Of a stretch of DNA of 64,000 bases, positions 11,341 to 22,913 are shown piece after piece. The notes beneath the pieces were generated by a model that worked only from the letters and a program-made list of their open reading frames with translations, ran no database searches and was not told the origin of the DNA. The stretch is taken from positions 2,789,556 to 2,853,555 of the forward strand of contig NC_069125.1 in NCBI RefSeq assembly GCF_026914265.1, given 5' to 3'. The DNA is from Mya arenaria. Its lineage: Eukaryota > Mollusca > Bivalvia > Myida > Myidae. The translations under genes and the position numbers were made by a program. Each line of letters begins with the position of its first letter. Within the stretch, counting starts at the first letter, position 1.

Positions 11341-13266
11341 CACCCTTTGTCTCTTCTCTAGTGTGAGACAGAACGTCTCACAAAGCAAAGTGTGGGAACT
11401 TTTGTGGTTCCAGCATAGGAGGAAGATGGTAAGCCATTTTAAGGAAGATGGTAAGCCATCCTCCATTGCAGCAATGTTGTGACTGCATTGCCATAAAGCA
11501 AAATAGTCTGCTGGTAGGACAACTAACATTACTACACAAAAGTGTAGATGTAATTTGGAACTACTTTAATGCTTTAGACAGTGCTACCTTAAACTTTTTC
11601 TTGCCCTGCCAGAAAACATTATTCTGGCTTTGTTTTTACTGAGCTTCAGAATACATCTTATGCCACAACCCATCTATGGCTACGGATAACTGTTTTGTCA
11701 CTCAACCACGCATTTCATGTTTACAGAGTTTCTCGGATTCCATTTACCCGTTTTACAGTGACTCGCCTCGAACTAACCGTTAACTTAACATTGCCGTTAG
11801 ACATGGAGATTCCTGGTTCACACTGTTATTCAGGCAACTCACCAGTTGCCCCTGTGGTTCCAGGAAATGTGTCAACCACTTCAGACTGTTTTAAATGATC
11901 GACAGTCATTCACTAGGTATCTAACTTGGCTGCAGCTACCATCGGGAGAGGCCTCCCGACTGAGCCGAAACCACTTCAGGTAGTCCCAAACTTTAGTTAC
12001 CAGTCAAAATCTGTCACTTGTGTTATAGGGGCATTTATAACATAAATTATAACACACCAGAATCTAACCCCTCCCATTTAAGGATGGGCATGGTTACCTG
12101 GACTGCATCCGCTGCTCTACCTACAGCCGGACCCACGGCAAATAAATGTTCACTTCACTCTGTACTAGAACAATACACATGTAGTGAACCTGTTGATACT
12201 TTTTACCAGTTATATTTTGCCTGCATTCATAAACTTAAACGGTTTCCAAGGTTCATTACTCAGTTCCTGTCATCTCAGTGTCAACAACGCGTCCCTCACA
12301 AATTTGAGTACGAATTGGTCTTCAAAACGTAATAATCAGCTGCTTGCCAATAAGACACTAGCAGAGAGCACACAAATATTATTACCATCCAACCAGAACA
12401 CTCAGCATAAGTGAGCTTACTGCACCCCAATTCCCCTCCCCATCCCAAATATGGGATTCTGGAAGAGTTCTTGGTCGCTGCACCAATGGACAGACTTCAG
12501 TGCACAATCTGCCGGAGACGTTAAAATCGTGCCAATTTGTTTTTTTAATCAATTTGTAAATAAATAGCGATCAAAATGGCGGCCAATTTGAAAAACAAGT
12601 TTTCTTTTTCCGGATATAACGGAAAAATGCCAAAGTTATTCAAATTGCAATTAAACTGGTAAAGCAATTTAATAAAACAATACTCGTAGGCGGTACTGAA
12701 TTCGAGCTTCATTGCATTGAATCTGTAATCTGAATCAAGCCAGAACAGAAAAATCACCCCTCTTTCAGAGCGGACGAGAATCGCAACGGGTTCTTTTCGA
12801 ACACCACTGCCATAATTGTTGTGTTTTACAATTTACTTTAATATACCGTTTAATCTATTAGCTGGGTACCAGAACCGAACGATACCACAGGTATTTTATA
12901 TACTACAATTGTGCTCACATTCTTTTAAAATTGAAGTTGATAGACGTAATAGAATAACACGATAGTATACAAGTTGAGTTAAATCTGAATACCACCTTTT
13001 GTTATGATGTACGTTTTATTCTGCTGCTCATGGAATGCATAGAATCGAAATGATGGGTCGGTTCGGTTGTGAGTTTGTTTTGATTGATGAGTGAGTGTTT
13101 TGGCAGGCGGGTGTGTCGGCATATTAAGTGAGTGGACGGATAGGCGTGAGGGCGAGCAAGCCAGTGTCAAACTATCATTCATATGATATTATGGGTATCA
13201 CATAGAATGAATCAACGCTCACCTTGTTCAGGTAAAGGCACTATCAGTACTTTGATTTATAAAATA
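11341..13266. other. Spacer, no gene recognised
   Basis: There are a short direct duplication near 11425-11460 (GGAAGATGGTAAGCCAT twice), a GC-rich hairpin near 11943 and otherwise unremarkable sequence. None of the open frames has convincing splice sites or a recognisable domain. Confidence 0.35.
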
Positions 13267-13568
13267 CACCAAAAATAGTACAGCTGTATACGTTTCCAAG
13301 CGAACAAATTATTCAAGCAGAGCAAAGTAGTCCGTCCGTCTTTAATTCAGCATGATTAATTAAACTGAGATTGTTATTGACATCCTGCATATAATGTCTT
13401 AGATCCATTATCTATTAAAGTCGGACAGAAAATTAAATTATGGTTATATCACCTAACCATAATGTGTGCTTGTTAATATTCATTAAAATGAAACATGACA
13501 GTTGAGTAATACAGTTGTAAACTAATTGAATTGATCACGAATTGGATCAAGACAATCGTATTGTTAAA

Positions 13569-16500
13569 TCATTCTTGAACTGTGACTGTTTCTAAACGCG
13601 TTGTCAGGCAGTTTGCGCATGCGCCATTCCCCAAAGAGCACAGACAACGGTCGGAGACGGAGAAGTATTCGTCTATGGGTCTGATCTGAAAAACAAACAA
13701 TAAACACATCAAGAATAAGTGAAATAATGTTTTAACAGCAATGCTAATAACATCTTCGGCAATTCCAACGATATGATCCGTTGAGAAAGACCGTTATAGT
13801 ATTCCGGCTGTACCCGACGAAGTGACTATTATTCATCAAAACAATATTATCGAAAACAAAAGACGCCAATGATGTTACAAAATCTTACCATAACTTTATA
13901 TTCTCCAGGCGTTATGCCATAAAAGATGTAGAAGAACTGTGACGTCACTACAACGTTTATGGCATTGACGTCAGTTTTTGACGCCAATGCTATTTCGTAT
14001 CGTTTGAATCCGTACTCCGGAGGTGGACGCGAGAAAACGATCTCAACCTCTTTTCCAGACGCATTTCCGGGCACTAAATACCTGATTTCCGGTGACCATA
14101 GGGCAGGAGGAGGCGAAAGGAGGTTTTCTTGTTAAAGAAAAAGAAAATATTAAATGTTTTTGTTTCAACCTCATTTTTTGAACACGACACGTTCCTTGCA
14201 AGTATAACGTATATATACACTTTCTGTGTTTGTATTACACGTGCGTTTTATAACAGTTCTTGGTTTCGATTGGTCAGAAAATGTATCACTCCATTTGTAT
14301 ATGGTGGTATTTGGTAATAATTTAGTTATGATAACTTTTTATTTGAAAACAGAAGGAAAAATTCGATCGAATCTACTAGTTAACACATTTTCTGTATAAA
14401 GCTGTGTAGTATGTGACGGCGAGTGATATATCTTACATATATATTATCAAATATACTTACTATTCAGCTCCCATTTTCCGGTTGCCACGTCAATGACGTC
14501 AGTACCCTGTTCTGCGTATGTCCCCGGCAGCGTTGTCGCGTGAACACGATAATGTGTCATTCCAAGCATCGGAAACAACTCAACCGTGATGAGATCCTGT
14601 TAAAAAAATAAAATACAAATATATGCCTTCGTGGCGCATATAGTTCTTTTTTTATACTGACATACATATTTTATTTGTCTAGACAAAGAACCTAGGCTAA
14701 TATAAACATATATTAATCAACTATTACGTATTTGACGAGATACAGACACAACTGCGGTATCAATACCAAACAATTGAAGACAATATATGCCATAATTCGC
14801 TCAATATCGACCAAACTCGGCCAATATCAACAAAACTCGCCTAATATGAGTTTCCTTCGTTCTGATTGGCTACAAAACTCGCCTAATATAGGATTTGAGA
14901 AATGGATCATTTTCATTGGCTGTCGAAACTCGCCTAATATGAGAAATATGCTGGAAATTGCTTTTTCAAGGTAGCCATTTTGTTTTCCGATTACTCACTT
15001 TTTAAAACAAATGTGCTTCGTATAAAGTTATTTGGAATACTTAAACCTATTGAATGATTGAACCACTTTGTACGGTTTGATATAACAGGGAGGAGTGGTG
15101 TCCCTTGATAATGGCGGACGTGTGTTGTTGCTCAGGGATTATAAACCAGTAAAATTTAACAATGGGTGTAGATATTGCAGTGTATAGAGCTCGCATTGGA
15201 TGTTTTGTGATGCCGCATAAAGTGAGGTGTAAAATGAAGGGTATTATTGTGACTAGAAGTGCATGTAGTGGATTATTAAGACTTGTTTTGGCGTGGTCAA
15301 TACTAATTGTGGTAGGTGGAGACGTGGAACTCAATCCGGGACCTACACCAGGGCCTGCCCCAGGGTCACATCGGGCTACTCGACAGAGCACACTCTCGTT
15401 CGCATCCGTGCCGGTAGCCAGGATTATGACCTCTCGCCACCGAGGGGTCGGGGTAAGGAGCCAGCGCGCAAAGCCCGTCAGGCCAAGGCGGGAAGTGATA
15501 ATGAGGATGTTATGTCTTATCTACGTACCATGAAAACAGAGGTGAGAAGTGATTTGATGTCTATAAACAGTAAAATTGACGATATAAATAGCACAATCAG
15601 TAACTTACAGAAGGAAAATGAATTCTTGAAAACTGAAAATTTAGAAATGAAATCAATTCTGAAGAACTTGACAATAAAAGTGGATAATGTTGAAGGGGCC
15701 TCACGCAGGAATAATCTTCGTTTTATTGGTATCGACGGCGACATGAATGAAAATTGGGAAACGAGCGAAAGCAAAGTCAGAAACTTTACCAAAAATGATT
15801 TGTCTTTGCCTGAGCTTGATAATGCTGAGATTGAAAGGGCTCATAGGGTGAAAGGGAAGGATAGAAATAAGTGTAGTATTATTGTGAAGTTCGGCAAGTA
15901 CAAGGACAAAGATACCATTTTGAACAAGGCCAGAACTTTACTCAACCGAGGCTCAGGATACGCTGTGCACGAGGACTACACAGAACGTGTAATGCGCCAT
16001 AGGCGAGAACTTTCAAAACGTTTGGTGGCAGAACGTAATGATGGGAGGTTCGCAAGGCTTAGCTTCGATAAACTGATCGTTGATGACAGCGTATATAAAT
16101 ATGACGAGGGAAGTAAACAAATAGTGCGCATCGGCGCTGCTCGTGGGCGGCCGGTAAACCGGGCTCCGGATACACGACCGATTACTATTACAGGCGACGA
16201 GCCACGATACCGGGATGGGAGTCGAACTTCGCAGGATGACGATGACTCATCGGATGAAACCCTTCTTGGTGCCGTCGGGGGTGGAGGAATCGACTAGGGA
16301 CGCGGCCGAAGCCCAGAGACAACAAATTACGATAAAAGATTATCTATTTGTACATGGAATATATGTGGATTGCATAAATACACTAATGACCATGAAATCC
16401 ATAAATATTTACAAAGCTTTGACATTATTGGATTAGTTGAAACATGGAGTAATTTTAAAAGTGAATTTGATAATTTTTTGCACAATTATTGCCACTTTGA

Positions 16501-19500
16501 CCATATCAGAACAAATCAATCGAATTGTTTTCGAAATAATGGGGGCGTTAGTGTTTTTGTTAAATCGGGCTTAGTTGAATCGGGTCTTATTCGTCAAATA
16601 CGTAGTGATTTTGAAGACGGTGTAGTTCTTTATATTAAGTCAAGCATGTTTGATTTAATAAAAGACGTCATTCTCTACATTGTATATGTTTCGCCAGAAA
16701 GTTCACCTATATATGATAAAAATATCGAGAGAATGGCATTGTATTGCTAGGAGATAGGTTAGAGTTTATCAAGAATCAATTTAATGATTGTTATATTTAT
16801 TTAGCGGGCAATTTTAACGCAAGAACTAAAGATCTGCGGGACTACATTTCTTCAGATAACTTAGATAATGTGTATGGATATCATGTAGATTACGTTGGCG
16901 ATACGTCTGAACAACCGCGTAATAATAAAGATCTTGGTCGAGTAAATAATTTTGGTAGGTCATTGATTGATTTATGTTGTATTCACAATGTACATTTGTT
17001 AAATGGTAGATTACATGATGATACTTCGGGGGATATAACATGTTTAGCAAATGAGGGACAGAGTGTTGTAGACTATCATATTGTTGCCTCAGAACCGTTT
17101 CCGTATATTTCATACTTTAGCGTCATGAATCGAGACGAATCGGACCACTTTCCCATCGTCTCTCATATAAGATACCGCGATGCACGAAGCGATGTCCCTT
17201 ATCGGACTCAGATCAATAATGCCCAACAAACAAATATGACATACGATACTTATAAATGGCGACAAAATGTGTCGACTGAGTTTTTTAACTTATTTGGCAT
17301 AAATCTTGAATTAAGCCTTGAACGTATTCAAACTGCTATTAACGAAAACGTCAACGAGGCGGTCGCGATCATATTACATGTATATAAATCGTCTGCATAT
17401 AATATGCGCTCAAATCAAGGATTTAAGGCTACTATACAATCACAACCCGTTTGGTGGGATAACGGATGCGATGAATTGAAGCGCAACAAGTATTCACTCT
17501 TACGTCGCTTTAGGTACACAAATAATGAGCAGGATTTTGCTACATATAAGGCGTAACAGGTTTAAATCACTTTGTAGATCTAAACAAATTCTGCATCAAA
17601 TTAACCGTAAAAATGTACTGTTACGAGCTAGCAACAATTCAAAACAGTTTGGGTCATTATTGAAGTCTAGCGCACGCCAAACTAATCCAATTCCTTGTAA
17701 TATTAAGAATGAAGAGTGGTTTAGGTATTTTAAAGACCTATTATTTAAAGATGGTCAGTTTAACTTGTTAAATATAAACACGGATGGTATATATAACCAT
17801 GGCATGGATTCAGTATTGAATTGTCCTATTACTTACGAAGAAGTGTTTCGGAGTATCGGTAAACTTAAAACGGACAAGGCATGTGGCGCTGATGGGATAT
17901 GGGCAGAGGTTTATAAGCACACGTGTGACCAAATAGCACCCATATTATTGATACTTTTTAATAAAATTTTAGATACAGGGTCATTCCCAGATGCTTGGTG
18001 CGAAAGCATTTTGGTGCCTATTTTCAAGTCAGGTTCGAGAAACGATCCATCTAATTATAGAGGCATTTCTCTCATCAATGTCATGTATAAAATATTTTCT
18101 GGTATAATAAATGACCGACTTACACGTTGGGCGGAGGAGTTCGACGTAATTGACGAGGCGCAGGCGGGTTTTCGCGCGGGTAATTCTACTATAGATAATA
18201 TTTTCTGTTTGCTATCAATGATAACGAAATATACATCAAAGCCTGGGGGGGGAGGTTTTACGTATTGTTTGTCGACTTTAAAAAGGCATTTGATTCGTTA
18301 GTTCATCAAAAATTGTTTACTAGTTTGATGAGTAAAGGCGTTCGTGGAAAAATATTAAATGTTCTTGTATTAATGTATGCAAATTTGACCGCGCGCGTTA
18401 GAGTAGAAAAGAGAAATTTATAAGAAGCCTTTACTTGCAACATCGGTACCAGACAAGGAGATTTGAGTTCGCCGATAATTTTTAGTCTATATAAAAACGA
18501 CCTCTGTTCTTATTTAACGGACAATAATAATAGAGGAATTTTCATAACAAATGATATTCCCGACATTTTAAGTCTGCTATTCGCTGACGACGTAGCAAAT
18601 TGCGCAGAAACCGCGATTAACTTACAATTGCAACTTAACCGTATATCGGAATATTGTGATAACGCTGAAATGACTGTTAACTTAAAGAAAACAGAAATCA
18701 TTGTATTTCGAAACGGCGGTCCGTTGAGAAATTATGAAACTTGGTTATACAAAGGTCAACATGTTAAGGCAACCTCTATGTATAAATATATGGGTCTATT
18801 TTTTACCCCCCCAACTTTCTTGGTCAGATGCAAAACACCAGTTAACATTGCAGGCCAGGAAAGCAGTTTTCGCTATCAAATCTTATGAAAGACCGTTTGG
18901 TCGTTTTAATAACAAGGAACTTTTTAAACTGTTTAACTCTATGGTGGTCCCCATTCTGACATATGGAGCGGAAATCTGGGGTTGTAGTTACGCCCCCGAA
19001 ATCGAACGAGCTCAAAGTTTGTTCTGTAAAAAAATCTCGGTCTAAATATAAGTACTAATAATTGTATGGCACTAGGTGAATGTGGTCGTGCTCCACTTTG
19101 CGTGATATATTATTCAAAATGTATAAAATACTGGAGTAAAATTCTGCATATGCAAAACCATCGCTACCCTAAACATTGTTACGTTATGTTAAAACGTCAA
19201 GACGATATTGGAAGAATAAATTGGGTAACAAAAGTTAGAAAAATATTATTTCAGTACGAATTTGGCTACGTCTGGCTATGGCAAGACGTAGGCGACATTA
19301 ATACTTTCAACGCGCAATTTAAATTTCGCTTAATCGACTGTATGACTCAGGGATGGCACGATACCGTTAATTCATCTTCAAGATGCGATCTCTATAAACA
19401 TGTTAAATCCTTACTAAATCCGGAAAAATATCTTTCCATAAACTTGTCACATAAATTTGTCCGTGCGCTCGCGCGATTTAGGTGTTCAAGTCACCGGTTA

Positions 19501-20438
19501 AATATCGAAGTTGGCCGACATCTTAACATAGACAGAAACGACAGAATATGTGCGTCCTGCTTAATCAACGAGAACAGGCTTTTATTAGAAGATGAATTTC
19601 ATGTGTTTTTCATATGCCCAAGGTTATCTACTGTAAGAAATCAGTTTTTATTTAGCTGGTACACGGGTCGATCTGACCTACATGCCTTTTACAGACTCCT
19701 AAAGTCAGATAATAGTTTTGTTATTCGACAAGTGGCAATATTTATTTTTTACTTGTTAAAAATAGCAGATTGAAGTTTGTAAACAATTTGTATTAAGCAA
19801 TGACACCACTGTATTGTAATTAATGATGTATATATTATAGTATGTATTTTGGGCCGGAGGCCTTTATGTACTGAATAAAGTTGATTTGAGTTGAGTTGAG
19901 TTGTATTTAACCCGTTGGTGGATTTTACGACTATTATAATTTTGTACGCCGACAAAATGGACGACGAAGGTAAAACATTTGACGTTTTGGCAAACGATTT
20001 ACAAAATAAGACGAAAAGACAAGCTTCCTTACAATGTACAGTGCTTTATGTGCAATGTCACTATAAGGATGCATGTCAAAATCAGCAAAGTCAAGTCTAG
20101 AAAAGCAGACACCATGAATGAATAAGGGATAAATACGGCTTCAATGTGAACTAAAGGTAAGTTATAAGAATGTTTTTAACCAAAACGGTAATAGTTAATT
20201 AATAAAATACTTATTAATTAGGTGATTTCATATTGGCCCAGTTATTTGTCCTCGGTCAGCTGTATTTGCCTTCGCCCTTTCGGGCTCAGGCAAATACAGC
20301 TAACCACGGACAAATAACTAGGCCAATATGAAATCACCTAATTAATAACATTATAATACTAACTATTCTTTATCAACCACTCCTCATCATCACTCTTACA
20401 CCAACGACACCATCATCATCATCATCATCATCATCATT

Positions 20439-20496
<58 letters not shown>

Positions 20497-22501
20497 CCTC
20501 CACTCGATTAAAATCATTTGTCAATTCAGGTGTTAGAGGGTACGATCCAATTTAAATAACTCATTTTTGATTGTCCGTGTGTTAAAATGGAATAACAGTC
20601 GTGTGTGTTGTCGGCGGCGTCGGGATGATTAGGTAAAATGATTCCAGAGTTTCTTGTAAAACTTTCACTAATACATTGAAATATGCGATGAGTGGTTCTT
20701 TGTCATCATCGCGATTAAATAAACTCGTTAAACAATGGACTCAATTTAGTAAAATCTTTCAGATTTATCGTTCTCACAACTACTGTGTATTGATCTTAAT
20801 CTTTATTGCCATCAGTTGTCTATCAGACCTTAGATCTGCGTGTCCTGCTGTGCAGTTCTGGAGATTTTATAATAGAAATGAAAAAAAATCTTGTCTAATA
20901 GTTCTTTTGTTTAAATTTTCGAATACTTTACAAAATTTCATTACAATGCTTTAGAACGAGAATAAGAGTAATAGTATATGTTATACATAAAATCCTATTA
21001 TCGTTCCCAGTTTGGGTATAACAATCCCAACCATGATTTAAAAGTGATTGAAATATATCAGTTATATAACTTATTTAAACACTTATTACTCTAAACTAAT
21101 TAATGCATTGGCAATGTCTATCTTGTATTTATAAGCTAAACAATGAGACAATCTACTCTAAAAGTGTTTCGAAAAACTCTAAATGGCCCTGAGCCAATAA
21201 ACAAATACACAGGAAACGGACACCTGCTGTGGCGCCATACAACAAACAAGTGATGCACAGCAGGGATTTATCATGCCAAACATTCCTTAAACTAGGCCTT
21301 TAACGTGTGTTCATCTACGCAGTATAATAATAAAAAAAAGTTTCTTGCCTCCCTTGGCCATTGTTCATCAAGCTGTACCACGAAACACATCCTACTCCTT
21401 ATTCGTCCCACGGATATTTCGTACCCTCGCGTGCTGGTTATCCTTTCTGAAATAGTTCAGAATCTTCTCAATACTAACAAAATAATCCCCAACTTAGATC
21501 ATGGAAACCGAGAAAAATGACGTTTAAGCAATACATCGGGTTCAAGCATATTGGAAGTCAAACTTCTGATTGTAGGTAACATTAAAGTGAATTTGTTGCT
21601 CAACTAATATACGTCTTCTCTGAAATTGAACAGATGATAAATATGAATCTTTAATTGGATTAATGAATTCAATGTCACAGTATTACAAACAAAACATTTA
21701 GCAAGCTGTGTATGTGTTTTAAAGTGAAGTTTTCTTCGTACCGGAATTGTAGTAGTCGGATTCAAAGAAGGAGACCAAAATGCCTGGGTAGAAAACACCA
21801 GGCGCACCGCCATTGGCTTCTTTTTCCAGATAGGTGGCGCTGAAGTTGATTGGTGGGCTTAGAACTCGACTGGCGTCGGAAACTGTTTCGTATAGTTCCG
21901 GAAATCGTATTTGTTTATTTGGCAGCGAACATCCTGCAAATGGGTAAGTTATTAAACAATATGTATAAAATTAAAGAATTAACACTCATTGGCGAGTAAA
22001 AACGTTCTCATTTGTTGAATAAAATAAGAATTAATATACATGTGTACAATAGTTTTGATGCTAATTATACTGTTTTTAATCAATTTCAAGCAAATATTAT
22101 TTGTTTATACATGCTATCCAACAAGAACAACACAACGCGAAAAGCGCAATTTTTATATGTGACATAAAACAGGCATTTTTATATAAGAAGATTCCGAGAA
22201 TACTTATATTAATAATTATTAACAATACCAAAATCATTGCTGTAGAATACTTTCTTTCCGTCTCTTTTCTGTAAAGGAATAAGAAGGTTCGATATGACTG
22301 CTAACATAAATGCCTATGATGTTTTCTTCTAAAATTATGGCTATCTATAGATAATAATTAAGCATAAGGCAAATGTGTGTTACTGACATAGTTTGTTCTA
22401 AATTCATAATTGGTGTTGCTGTTGCTGTTGTTGTTGCTGCTGTTTTTGTTGTTGTTGTTATTGTTGTTGATGTTGTTTTTGTTGTTGTTGTTCTTGTTAC
22501 T

Positions 22502-22540
<39 letters not shown>

Positions 22541-22913
22541 ACTGTTGTGGATGTTGTTGTTTTTCGGCTGGAATTTAATACTGATCGATGAGGTACACCT
22601 ATCCTCGTGTTCAGGTGTGAATTTATGTATACTGAAATGGTCATGGGTCGAAGCGTCTTAGGGACGTCATTTCCTAAAAATTCTAACGAATCGTAAAATG
22701 AATCATATTTTAGACAAATTAAATGTAACAAATAAAGGAGTCATTGTTTCTTATTATTGAGTGTAACTTTAGGATAAAAATAATAGTATTAAGAACAAAA
22801 CATGTACTTACGTCTTGAAGAACTCTGAAATTTTGACAAAAACACGTAGCAGGGAAAAAAAGCAACAAACCCAAAAATAAACACTGATTCGCCGTAATGT
22901 TCATATTGAGCAT
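13569..22913 (-). CDS. Secreted two-FN3 protein resembling an IL-17-receptor ectodomain
   Basis: Exons in transcript order: 22913-22812 (signal peptide, core CLFLGLLLFFPATCFC), 22268-22229 (40-nt microexon, least certain), 21936-21742, 21492-21425, 14596-14461, 14127-13889 and 13685-13569. They sum to 897 nt (298 residues) with consistent phases. The first FN3-like domain includes SPPINFSATYLEKE and LFPMLGMTHYRVHATTLPG. The second includes ALWSPEIRYLV, EVEIVFSRPPPEYGFKRYEI and GITPGEYKVM, followed by a four-cysteine tail and a stop. The W-S-P start and Y-x-V followed by LPG pattern resemble IL-17-receptor ectodomains, which invertebrates keep in several copies; that family call is tentative. 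There is no membrane segment, so a soluble binding or decoy protein is inferred. Without the microexon, exons 1 and 3 do not agree in phase. Confidence 0.62.
13889..14127 (-). CDS. FN3-like exon (second domain) of the secreted receptor-like gene
   Basis: The acceptor TTTTCTTTAACAAG lies just above 14127 and the donor GTAAGATT just below 13889. The 79 complete codons start with a proline-rich linker, then β-strand-like segments typical of an FN3 fold. Its phase (1 in, 0 out) fits both neighbours. A broken copy lies at about 10250-10430. Confidence 0.7.
14461..14596 (-). CDS. Exon ending the first FN3-like domain
   Basis: A 136-nt exon between acceptor TTTTTTTAACAG and donor GTAAGTATAT. It encodes DLITVELFPMLGM, HYRVHATTLPG and DVIDVATGKWELN. 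The alternation of hydrophobic residues with the terminal Y-x-V and LPG is characteristic of the last strands of an FN3 domain. Confidence 0.7.
14806..14950. repeat. Short dispersed direct repeat (CTCGCCTAATATGAG)
   Basis: Variants of ACTCGCCTAATATGAG occur at least four times here at uneven spacing, alternating with TGATTGGCT or CATTGGCTG. They lie in the intron of the - strand FN3-like gene, just outside the retrotransposon. Function unknown. Confidence 0.55.
15162..16297 (+). pseudogene. ORF1 (2A peptide, coiled coil, RNA-binding ORF1 protein), frameshifted
   Basis: The frame from 15162 encodes a hydrophobic leader (LLRLVLAWSILIVV) running into GDVELNPGP, a canonical 2A ribosome-skipping motif at about 15321-15344. 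About 60-80 bases on, the coding frame moves by one base to the frame that ends at 16297. That frame encodes a basic segment, a coiled coil (SINSKIDDINSTISNLQKEN) and an L1-type ORF1 RNA-binding core (EGASRRNNLRFIGI, IERAHRVKGKDRNKCSIIVKF). In related elements 2A separates a signal-like leader from the ORF1 protein. The frame break near 15400-15425 is probably a single-base indel in this copy; a programmed shift is less likely. Confidence 0.75.
16298..19773 (+). pseudogene. ORF2 endonuclease/reverse transcriptase, multiply frameshifted
   Basis: ORF2 starts in the same frame as ORF1, directly after its TAG. It shows APE-endonuclease motifs (SICTWNICGL, GLVETW, FNART, SDHFPI), RT motifs (GISLINVMYKIF, AQAGFRAGNST, VDFKKAFDSL, FADDVANC) and a C-terminal C-x2-C...H-x4-C motif (CASCL, HVFFIC). 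Pieces lie in different frames, with breaks near 16745, 17540, 18260, 18420 (stop), 18800 and 19045. The endonuclease motif that normally reads GDFNAR is GNFNAR here, so a catalytic Asp is also lost. It is inactive in this copy. Confidence 0.85.
20211..20348. repeat. Foldback element, about 60-bp arms
   Basis: TTATTAATTAGGTGATTTCA at the left is matched by its complement at the right end. The arms continue through CATATTGGCC and TTATTTGTCC to a loop containing CGCCCTTTCGGGCTC. The single strand could form a near-perfect hairpin of about 138 nt. The termini are AT-rich (TTAATTAATAA). It resembles a palindromic MITE; no second copy is in the window. Confidence 0.85.
20411..20496. repeat. (ATC)n microsatellite
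   Basis: About 28 tandem CAT units with one TAT interruption. Confidence 0.95.
20500..21424. other. Intron of the FN3-like gene, no feature seen
   Basis: A + strand open frame at 20676-20954 has no domain or splice context. A short inverted repeat (CCTGCTGTG and CACAGCAGG) lies near 21220-21265. Nothing else is evident. Confidence 0.35.
22229..22268 (-). CDS. Candidate 40-nt microexon of the FN3-like gene
   Basis: A strong acceptor (TTCTTATTCCTTTACAG) precedes 13 codons (KRDGKKVFYSNDF) and a GTATTG donor. It converts the phase-0 end of the signal-peptide exon to the phase-1 start of the exon at 21936, which otherwise do not fit. The weaker donor is the reason for moderate confidence. Confidence 0.42.
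22410..22562. repeat. (GTT/GCT)n imperfect microsatellite
   Basis: Trinucleotide repeat of GTT with GCT, GAT and ATT variants. The long Val/Leu or Thr open frames across it arise from the repeat and are not genes. Confidence 0.95.
22812..22913 (-). CDS. Signal-peptide exon of the FN3-like gene
   Basis: ATG at 22913 begins a 34-codon exon with a hydrophobic core and a donor GTAAGTACATG. The likely cleavage point is after the PATCFC segment. Confidence 0.7.

Larger units (their letters stand above)
15070..19905 (+). mobile_element. CR1/L2-like non-LTR retrotransposon with 2A motif (degenerate)
   Basis: The order is 5' UTR, ORF1 with an N-terminal 2A sequence, ORF2 with apurinic endonuclease, reverse transcriptase and C-terminal Cys/His motif, AATAAA (19874-19879), then a short GAGTT-repeat tail ending near 19902. 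This layout and simple-repeat tail are those of the CR1/L2 group of non-LTR elements, several of which carry 2A-like sequences in invertebrates. The 5' edge is approximate because I found no target-site duplication. It lies within an intron of the FN3-like gene in antisense. Several frame breaks show it is no longer autonomous. Confidence 0.85.

Noticed and set aside
11152..11361. Repeated peptide frame over the 83-bp tandem repeat
   Set aside because: The period is not a multiple of three, so copies fall in different frames; no gene evidence.
15400..15425. Programmed frameshift in ORF1 of the retrotransposon
   Set aside because: No slippery sequence is evident, and the element has several other random frame breaks; a plain indel is simpler.
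20676..20954. 92-codon + strand frame
   Set aside because: No domain, no splice sites, AT-rich composition; likely chance.
21604..21813. Open frame on the - strand overlapping the FN3 exon
   Set aside because: It is an out-of-frame shadow; the frame with splice borders and FN3-like sequence is the one at 21936-21742.
22345..22731. Thr-rich, Val-rich and Leu-rich open frames
   Set aside because: They arise from the (GTT/GCT)n microsatellite on both strands.
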